Origin: Candidatus Obscuribacterales bacterium
GTDB lineage: Bacteria > Cyanobacteriota > Vampirovibrionia > Obscuribacterales > Obscuribacteraceae
Length of the DNA stretch: 41,049 nt
Direction: 5' to 3'
Assembly (NCBI GenBank): GCA_019748395.1
Contig: JAIEPM010000020.1
Span: forward strand, 1 to 41,049
Below, piece after piece: positions 34,724 through 41,049 of the stretch. Under the pieces are notes generated by a model. That model did not search any database. It saw only the letters and a program-made list of their open reading frames with translations, and was not told the origin of the DNA. A program made the position numbers and the translations under genes. The first letter of the stretch is position 1, and every line of letters begins with the position of its first letter.

Positions 34724-37213
34724 GTGCGCGTTTTGCAAAGCGCTACTGCCGAAGGCAGCATCAGCAACAGAGAGCATGGGACTAGCAGGAAGGGCTTGCT
34801 CGGTTCCGGGATTCTGGTTTTTGGAATCTCAGTTCTATTTGCGTTGCTCTTTCACTTTAGTGCTGAAGTGCCGAGGCGCACCTTATGTTTTGATGCCAGA
34901 CAATATTTGTTTGACATTGCCCGTATAAGCGAATTTCTTATTGCAATCTTTCACTTCAAATGGCAGCCTGCGCTGGTAAGCGATCAGCTTTTTGTGACTT
35001 CCATTCTCGCAGATGGTCCGGCTTTTCCGACTGTTTTTGGAGCATTCTTTGCTGTGCTGGGGCATGTGCCCGGCATAAACGATTGCAGAGCTATCGAAAT
35101 TTTTCAGTCGCTTTTACATTCCAGCTCAGCCTGCATGATCTTTGGATTGAGTTATTTATTGAATCGCCGCCTCTGGCTTGCGCTTGTGAGCGGACTTATC
35201 TGGGGGTTGTATCCTGCGGCGGTTTTCTGGTCGGGAATTCTTTATACGGAAAGCACTGTCATATTTTTTGCGCTGGCCTTTGTCACAGCTTTGTCCTTCG
35301 CTGATCGCAGAGTTCAAGCTTTTTGTGCCGGACTTTTAGCAGGGTTTGTAGCTTTGTTGAAACCGGCCCTCTTGCCTGCTGCTGCAGTATCCAGTTTACT
35401 TTCCTATCGTTTTAAGAAACTTTCTTTCCTGCTTGTGATTCTGGGACTGCTCTGCTCTCTTGCCCCCTGGATGGCTTATACGAAGCTTCTGACCGGGCAA
35501 GTTAAAATCACGGCACAGCGCTTTCCTGCATTTAACCTGGCCATGGGCTCGGACAGCGAGGTCGATGGCTGTCTGGTTTCACCGGCACCACCGCTAACAA
35601 CGATGTTCAGCCGTGAAGATGCTCAGCCGATAGCCTTTCCTCTTTCTCAGTGGGAGTTTCATACAGCTGATTGCTTGCGCATGTCGGCTGTTAAACTTTC
35701 CGCACTCTGGTCGCGCCCGGCAAATGATTTTAGACAGAAATACTTCGGACTTAGCTGCAGCGTCCAGAACTACTGGCACCTTGTTCTCGTTTTTTTCGGA
35801 CTCAGTGGAATTATTCTCTACTTGCTTTCTTTTCGCTCCGCTTTTGATTCAAAACAGCAAGAAACCGCAGCCCTGGCTTCTTTGATTTTTATAGGGACGC
35901 ACTTTTGCTACATTCTTTTTACTCCGGCTGCGCGTTATGGACTAACGGCAATGCCGTTCTTTCTGATTTTTGCTTCTTTTGCCGTTAATTTCGTAATCAA
36001 AAACGGCAAAAAAGTTGATTGGAAATTACTTGTTTCCGTTTTTCTCTCTTTTGTTCTTGTGCTTTTGATGCAGTCCGGACGTGAGCTGTCTAAAGTATTT
36101 GTTTTTCCGGAAATTGCCGTCAAACTTGCGCCTGCGCAGGCGGTGCTTAAGCAACTTGACCTGAGCAAATTGGCAAAACCGGCCTCTATCTACTCGGTGA
36201 TTTTGCTTGTTGATGGTGACCAGTCAATTGAAAGGGCGAGCGTCGAGGTGAACGGACACAAACTTGACGGACACTTAAAGCATTTGCGGTCTTTTGATTC
36301 AACCCTTTATCTTCAATCTTTCGAACTCAGATCTCTTGGTTATCCAAGCGGAATTGCCACGGATGAATTTCGCCACTGGCGAGGCATAGTAGTGCCTGCC
36401 GATTATATAAACTGGCAGGGCATCAACCAAATCAAAGTGACTCAGCAGGTGGAAGGCTCGACCATTTATGCAGATCCAAAGGCGAGCAGACAAATGCTGG
36501 CGCTGGACTATTTTTCAGTAAACAGCCTGTGTAATTCGGACACAAGTCTGGATTTGCGCATTCCCAGTCCGATATTAACTGCCGATATAAAGGAGTCATC
36601 CGAAATTTTATCCGGATCTTCAAGAAAGCAGATTGCGCCCCTGCGAATAAAGCTGGCCGTTGCTCTCGGTGAAGCCTACAAAGGAGCCGGCAACACCGGA
36701 AAGTTGATTTATTCAGAGACTCTGAACCCTAAGCTTTTTGATTTATACATTCAAGATCCGACAATTAATGGGATTCGAGCCAACCGCATCAACATGAAAG
36801 CCGCAAGAAGCATGGGCGTGACACGTGAGCTCCCGGAGCTACCGAACTCAAGCATCTTGCGGGTGAAAGTCAGCGGAGAGCTTAAGGGCAAAAACAAAGG
36901 GCGCGCCGAACTTGTAATAGCTTTGCAGCCGTCCGTGCAGGGGCAGGCACTGGTATTGAATATGACACCAGAAACCATTCCTTATGGACCGAATTGGAAT
37001 TCTTTTCAAATAGAAGACAGTCTGCAAAGCAAATTGCTGGATCCTAAAGCCAAGCATTCTATTTATCTGGCTGTTTACCCGGGACGCTGGCTGGACTTTT
37101 GCGGTTATGTTGCAGATAAGAGCTGTGGTGATGCGCAGTTCCGCAATTTGAAGATAGAGATTTTTTCAGACGAGGCTCCTGATCTTGCCGGGAAAAGGAA
37201 GATCTTTTATTAG
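34724..37213 (+). CDS. GT-C (PMT/ArnT/GT39-like) multi-pass membrane protein with long C-terminal extracytoplasmic region
   Basis: FDARQYLFDIARIS..., LNRRLWLALVSGLIWGLYPAAVFWSGILYTESTVIFF...ALLKPALL, typical of GT-C glycosyltransferase-like membrane proteins. Roughly 370 aa of soluble C-terminus follow. Confidence 0.72.
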   Translation: MRVLQSATAEGSISNREHGTSRKGLLGSGILVFGISVLFALLFHFSAEVPRRTLCFDARQYLFDIARISEFLIAIFHFKWQPALVSDQLFVTSILADGPAFPTVFGAFFAVLGHVPGINDCRAIEIFQSLLHSSSACMIFGLSYLLNRRLWLALVSGLIWGLYPAAVFWSGILYTESTVIFFALAFVTALSFADRRVQAFCAGLLAGFVALLKPALLPAAAVSSLLSYRFKKLSFLLVILGLLCSLAPWMAYTKLLTGQVKITAQRFPAFNLAMGSDSEVDGCLVSPAPPLTTMFSREDAQPIAFPLSQWEFHTADCLRMSAVKLSALWSRPANDFRQKYFGLSCSVQNYWHLVLVFFGLSGIILYLLSFRSAFDSKQQETAALASLIFIGTHFCYILFTPAARYGLTAMPFFLIFASFAVNFVIKNGKKVDWKLLVSVFLSFVLVLLMQSGRELSKVFVFPEIAVKLAPAQAVLKQLDLSKLAKPASIYSVILLVDGDQSIERASVEVNGHKLDGHLKHLRSFDSTLYLQSFELRSLGYPSGIATDEFRHWRGIVVPADYINWQGINQIKVTQQVEGSTIYADPKASRQMLALDYFSVNSLCNSDTSLDLRIPSPILTADIKESSEILSGSSRKQIAPLRIKLAVALGEAYKGAGNTGKLIYSETLNPKLFDLYIQDPTINGIRANRINMKAARSMGVTRELPELPNSSILRVKVSGELKGKNKGRAELVIALQPSVQGQALVLNMTPETIPYGPNWNSFQIEDSLQSKLLDPKAKHSIYLAVYPGRWLDFCGYVADKSCGDAQFRNLKIEIFSDEAPDLAGKRKIFY

Positions 37214-37223
37214 AAGCTTCCCT

Positions 37224-39107
37224 CTATTCGGCTTTCGGCATGATTAAAGACTCCACGCTTGGAACCGGCAGCGGACCCTCATCCAATGCCTTATTGTGAA
37301 ACTCGAGCATGTTGAAATTTTTGCCTTTAGCTTTCTGGAATTTTTCGCGGAACTTGAGCCATTCTCGCAGTCCCACATAATAAGTTGGAAGTTGCGTGGA
37401 AGTGAGTTTCGCTCGTTTAAGTTTACCCTCTGCTTCAGCTTCAGTTTGAAATGCTTCTTTAGTCATGAGTCGAAGCGCTTCTTCGTCACTCATGTTTTGC
37501 GTGTGCATTTTGATATCAATGATCGCATTGCAAAGAAGTCTCAAACGGATTTTTCTCATGATGATTCTGAAGCGCGGGTCGTCCTTCATATAACCTTCAT
37601 CCATCATAACCTGGGCTATGTACTCAGCCCAGCCTTCGATGTATGCGCCGTTGCCGCAGAGTGAACGAAGAAGGCGTCGCCATTCGGGCTCCAGGCTGTT
37701 CAAGTGTTCAAACTGAATATAGTGACCCGGTAGGGCTTCGTGAATGCTCAACCACTTCAGTGTAAAATTGTTGTACTCACGCAGCTTTGACTCGGCCTTA
37801 TCCTCAGCAATGGATGCATCAATGGGCGTAACCCAGTATTGAGCTTCGGCTTTTGGGTTTAAAGCCGGTGCGCTGTGGAAGGCCGCCACTGAAAGAACAC
37901 CTCGCTGGAAGATAGGAGTTGCCGTTACTTTAAGGTTGTTTCTCTCACTCAAAGAAACTATCTTTTTGTTGCGAATGAATTGTTTGATGCTTTCAAGATC
38001 ATCTTCTATTGTTTTCTGCAAATCTTCTCGTTTTGGATGATTATCAGAGATTTTTTTCAAAACCTCGCTGATGATCAGATTCTCTTTTTCGTGCGCGCTC
38101 AGTTCGTTATGCTCGTTGTGATCTCCGTAATATTCTTTGTGCAAAGGTAATGCTAAGTTCAAAATTTCAGCACGCACAGATTTCAGGTCGGACTCTGCAT
38201 CCGCCAGCACTTGCTCCGGACTTAAATCAGCCTCCATAACATACTTGAATTTTTCAGCGTAAAGTTCTTTACCCAGCCGCCAGCTTCGATTGCTCGGACG
38301 TTTTGCTAAGTCGTTTTGCAGCCAGCTTGAAAATTCATTCAAGGCAGCAGCTGCCTCTCCGGAAACTCTTTCATACTGAGCTCTGAGCGGAGAGGACTTG
38401 GGAATCTCGTCGCCTATGGTTGTTTCGATCAGTTCAAGATTGCCTGCATTTTCTTCAATTGCGGTTTTTATATAAACCGGGTTGGCATCGTCTATGTATT
38501 CTTTGACATCTTTGAGCAGTTTGGGAATCTGGGAGATTCTGGAAAGAATATGAGAAAGCCTAATTGATTTGTCGGCATAATCTTCGGTGAGCGGCTGAAA
38601 GAGTGCTGTGCCGATCAGCTCCACCGGAACTGTCGGGTTATGCTTATAGTTCTGGATTTTATTGAACTCAAGCAATTGCAGCGAGATCTGATCGTCTATT
38701 AAATGCCAGTCTGCCGAGTCTTCAGGGTTTAATGAAGCCGGAGCAGCCTCTTTGTGGAATCTTTCGCGCCAGTTTTCATAAAAGGCCTTCTGCTCGGCTA
38801 TCCCTTTGCTGCTCAGGTCATCTAGTACGGAATCCAGTTCAATTACTTTGCCGCTCTTGGCGTCTCGATGTTTGTGATATCCTGCCTGAGAAGCATTAGT
38901 TGGTGAAAGTGCCAGTGATTCCTTCATAAATCTCTCTGCCAGCTCAGCAAATTTAACCGAGCCGCTCTTTGACTTATCCGACACTGCCGCCAGGTTTGCT
39001 TGCGAACTTAAAAGCAGGCTTGCTGCCAGCAAGCCTGCCAGTTTACCTAAGTCTTTACGCAATATCGACATGCTAAATTTCTCCAGCTCCGGCTTTTTCT
39101 TGCTCAT
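37224..39107 (-). CDS. DUF885 family metallopeptidase-like protein
   Basis: HEALPGHYIQFEH motif and YIEGWAEYIAQVMMDEGYM, typical of DUF885. ATG 39107 is preceded by AAGGAAGGATA (the ORF extends to 39149). Confidence 0.92.
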   Translation of the reverse strand: MSKKKPELEKFSMSILRKDLGKLAGLLAASLLLSSQANLAAVSDKSKSGSVKFAELAERFMKESLALSPTNASQAGYHKHRDAKSGKVIELDSVLDDLSSKGIAEQKAFYENWRERFHKEAAPASLNPEDSADWHLIDDQISLQLLEFNKIQNYKHNPTVPVELIGTALFQPLTEDYADKSIRLSHILSRISQIPKLLKDVKEYIDDANPVYIKTAIEENAGNLELIETTIGDEIPKSSPLRAQYERVSGEAAAALNEFSSWLQNDLAKRPSNRSWRLGKELYAEKFKYVMEADLSPEQVLADAESDLKSVRAEILNLALPLHKEYYGDHNEHNELSAHEKENLIISEVLKKISDNHPKREDLQKTIEDDLESIKQFIRNKKIVSLSERNNLKVTATPIFQRGVLSVAAFHSAPALNPKAEAQYWVTPIDASIAEDKAESKLREYNNFTLKWLSIHEALPGHYIQFEHLNSLEPEWRRLLRSLCGNGAYIEGWAEYIAQVMMDEGYMKDDPRFRIIMRKIRLRLLCNAIIDIKMHTQNMSDEEALRLMTKEAFQTEAEAEGKLKRAKLTSTQLPTYYVGLREWLKFREKFQKAKGKNFNMLEFHNKALDEGPLPVPSVESLIMPKAE

Positions 39108-39231
39108 TATCCTTCCTTTGACAAGCTCCGGCGCCTCGGCTGCCTTCATTTTAGAATCTCCGGACCTGCAGCGCTAAATGTTTTGCCATAGAGCCTTTTC
39201 GGGAATAATATCGGGGAAGCAATATAAGAGC

Positions 39232-40791
39232 ATGGTCATGAGCGACAATCAAGATTTACTTTTTCGGGCTTATGCAGTCAATTCGAAAGTTGATAAGCTT
39301 TCGTTGATTGATACTTTCGCAAAAAGCGGTATCCTCCCTACAGATCCCAGAGCTGCGTCTTTGTATCGAAAGCTTTCTTATCTAGGTGAGAAGCTCGGCG
39401 AAGAAGAGTTTCGCGACTTGCATAACTGTTCTCCCGCACTGTTTGAAAAAGTTTTGACAGGACAGTTGGCTATTCCGCAATTTAGCGAGTTCACAAATGA
39501 TCTGGACTCGATTTTTGAGCAGGTTTCTTCTTGCCGGGACGGCAAGCTGGCAGATTACATTCCACAGCTTGCAAGAGTAAATCCCGAGAAGTTTTCTATG
39601 GCTGTTTGTTCAATCGATGGACAGCAGCATTCGCTCGGTGATGCGGATGATTTCTTTTGCGTTCAGTCCTGTTCCAAGCCGATTACTTATTGCCTGGCGC
39701 TTGAAGAAAATGGCGAAAACATTGTTCATAACTATGTCGGGACCGAGCCCAGCGGTAAGACTTTTAATGAACTTACCCTCAATTCTCGCGGTTTTCCCCA
39801 TAATCCCATGATTAATGCCGGAGCCATCATGTGTGGTGCTCTCATTAAGAGAGACTGCAGTGCTTCAGATCGTTTCGATTATGTGATGGGTAAATGGAAA
39901 GAACTGTCCGGAAATATGAAAGTTGGATTCGATAATGCTGTTTATTTGTCTGAAAGACAAACCGGCGATCGCAATTTCGCGCTTGCATATTTTATGAGAG
40001 AAAAAGGGGCCTTTCCTCCTGATACCGAGTTGCTCGATATTCTCGATTTTTATTTCCAATGCTGTTCTATAGAAGTTACAAGCAAAGCCATGTCGGTGAT
40101 TGCTGCAACGCTCGCCAACGGCGGTACTTGCCCGCTTACCGGTCAACAAGTCTTTCGTCCTGATCATGTAAAAAACTGCCTTTCGCTCATGTCTTCTTGC
40201 GGACTATATGACTTTTCAGGCGAATTTGCTTTTAGAGTAGGGATACCTGGAAAGAGTGGCGTATCAGGCGCCATAATGTTGGTGGTGCCGAATTTACTGG
40301 GACTTGCACTCTGGTCGCCGCGTCTTGATGAGCTGGGAAATTCAGTGCGCGGAATAGAGTTTTGCAAAAAGCTGGCCGCTCGATTCAAAATGCATGCTTT
40401 CGATAGTATGGTCGGATTGAAAGATAACAGAATTGATCCTCGACGCAACATTTACGAGTCAAGACATGGCGGCATCGTCGCTTTTTGCACGGCGGCTCTG
40501 GAGGGTGATCTTCAGGAAATGCGGCGTCTGCTGGCCAACGGTCTTGATCCTGAAATGAAGGATTACAGCGGGCGAACGGCTTTGCACCTTGCTGCCAGTG
40601 AAGGAAAAATGGCTGTTTTGCAGTATTTGCTTGAGTTGGGAGTCGAAATAAATCCGGTTGATTCGTGGGGAAATACACCCTTAAATGACGCGCTTCGCCA
40701 CAAACACTTGAGCATAGTTTCGCTTTTGAGAGAACACGGTGCAAAGCAGTTGGCGGAGCAGCTTGAGCTTAATAAACATACTGGCGAATGA
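39232..40791 (+). CDS. glsA: Glutaminase with N-terminal EF-hand-like helical domain and C-terminal ankyrin repeats
   Basis: GKLADYIPQLARVNPEKF, FCVQSCSKPITYCLALEENG, GTEPSGKTFNELTLN, NPMINAGAIM, SERQTGDRNFALAYFM, LDFYFQCCSIEVT, GIPGKSGVSGAIMLVVPN (serine-dependent glutaminase). Ankyrin: DYSGRTALHLAASEGKMAVLQYLLELGVEINPVDSWGNTPLNDALRHKHLSIVSLL. Confidence 0.95.
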   Translation: MVMSDNQDLLFRAYAVNSKVDKLSLIDTFAKSGILPTDPRAASLYRKLSYLGEKLGEEEFRDLHNCSPALFEKVLTGQLAIPQFSEFTNDLDSIFEQVSSCRDGKLADYIPQLARVNPEKFSMAVCSIDGQQHSLGDADDFFCVQSCSKPITYCLALEENGENIVHNYVGTEPSGKTFNELTLNSRGFPHNPMINAGAIMCGALIKRDCSASDRFDYVMGKWKELSGNMKVGFDNAVYLSERQTGDRNFALAYFMREKGAFPPDTELLDILDFYFQCCSIEVTSKAMSVIAATLANGGTCPLTGQQVFRPDHVKNCLSLMSSCGLYDFSGEFAFRVGIPGKSGVSGAIMLVVPNLLGLALWSPRLDELGNSVRGIEFCKKLAARFKMHAFDSMVGLKDNRIDPRRNIYESRHGGIVAFCTAALEGDLQEMRRLLANGLDPEMKDYSGRTALHLAASEGKMAVLQYLLELGVEINPVDSWGNTPLNDALRHKHLSIVSLLREHGAKQLAEQLELNKHTGE

Positions 40792-40808
40792 GGAACAGGG
40801 TGGATTAA

Positions 40809-40838
40809 GTAAGGGGCTACGCATGGCATAGCCCCTAC
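40809..40838. repeat. REP-like palindrome
   Basis: GTA-a-GGGGCTA CGCATGGCA TAGCCCC-TAC hairpin, followed by a related GGGGCATGGCGTAGGC segment. Confidence 0.5.
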
Positions 40839-40874
40839 AGGTGGGGCATGGCGTAGGCGCTGCGGGCATAGTTT

Positions 40875-41049
40875 TTATGGGTCAGCTTGAGTCTCAGGGG
40901 TGCTTTGTTGCATCAAAGTGATTTCAAAATTCAAAGAGCTGGCTCTGTATGAATCTGGTAGAGCTGAAAATTGCTTTGCTCTAATTGTTTCCAGTAGTTT
41001 CGCGACTACGGGCGGAGCTGAGTTTGAGTCAGTCATGTCGCAACTGAGT
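40875..41049 (-). CDS. Possible small or truncated CDS at the right edge, unknown product
   Basis: - strand frame open to the window edge and ending with TAA at 40875-40877. From ATG 41036 it reads MTDSNSAPPVVAKLLETIRAKQFSALPDSYRASSLNFEITLMQQSTPETQADP*. Confidence 0.35.
   Translation of the reverse strand, partial: LSCDMTDSNSAPPVVAKLLETIRAKQFSALPDSYRASSLNFEITLMQQSTPETQADP

Noticed and set aside
1-41049. CRISPR arrays, tRNA/rRNA genes, transposons, phage modules
   Set aside because: I saw no regularly spaced repeats, transposase/integrase motifs, or recognisable tRNA/rRNA sequence. Not tested with tRNAscan or Infernal.

Overview
This 41 kb window looks like bacterial chromosome. It is densely packed, with short intergenic gaps and many ATGA/TGATG start-stop overlaps. 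I saw no rRNA, tRNA, CRISPR array, transposase or phage genes. Recognisable genes on the + strand: NUDIX hydrolase, sigma-like/helix-hairpin-helix fusion, tryptophan 2,3-dioxygenase, TadE/TadG-like pseudopilin cluster, PATAN(DUF4388)-like/TPR protein, LysM-RlpA, NDH-2/cNMP/CBS fusion, calpain-like protease, GT-C-like membrane protein, and glutaminase with ankyrin repeats. Recognisable genes on the - strand: DUF4239, thioredoxin-like, DUF4384, trypsin-like protease-DUF4384, TPR/VWA proteins, a four-repeat MshEN-like protein, truncated haemoglobin, IPT/TIG protein, PuuD-like amidotransferase, APC permease, and DUF885 peptidase. The gene mix is reminiscent of non-photosynthetic Cyanobacteria-related lineages, but this is a weak guess and was not tested. 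The strongest candidate discovery is at 3069-4166 (-). Two ORFs given separately in the track are in the same frame and separated by one TGA in a thioredoxin-fold active-site context (...GNLDEEFC-TGA-TNARMARTVLFSN...). A perfect 6-bp hairpin with G at loop position 2 starts 17 nt after the TGA, which fits the bacterial SECIS model. I propose an unannotated selenoprotein with a Cys-Sec motif. Second in interest is a divergent locus (12484-22383) combining TadE/TadG-like proteins, two VWA proteins, TPR proteins and an MshEN-like repeat protein, with no Tad ATPase or secretin in the window.
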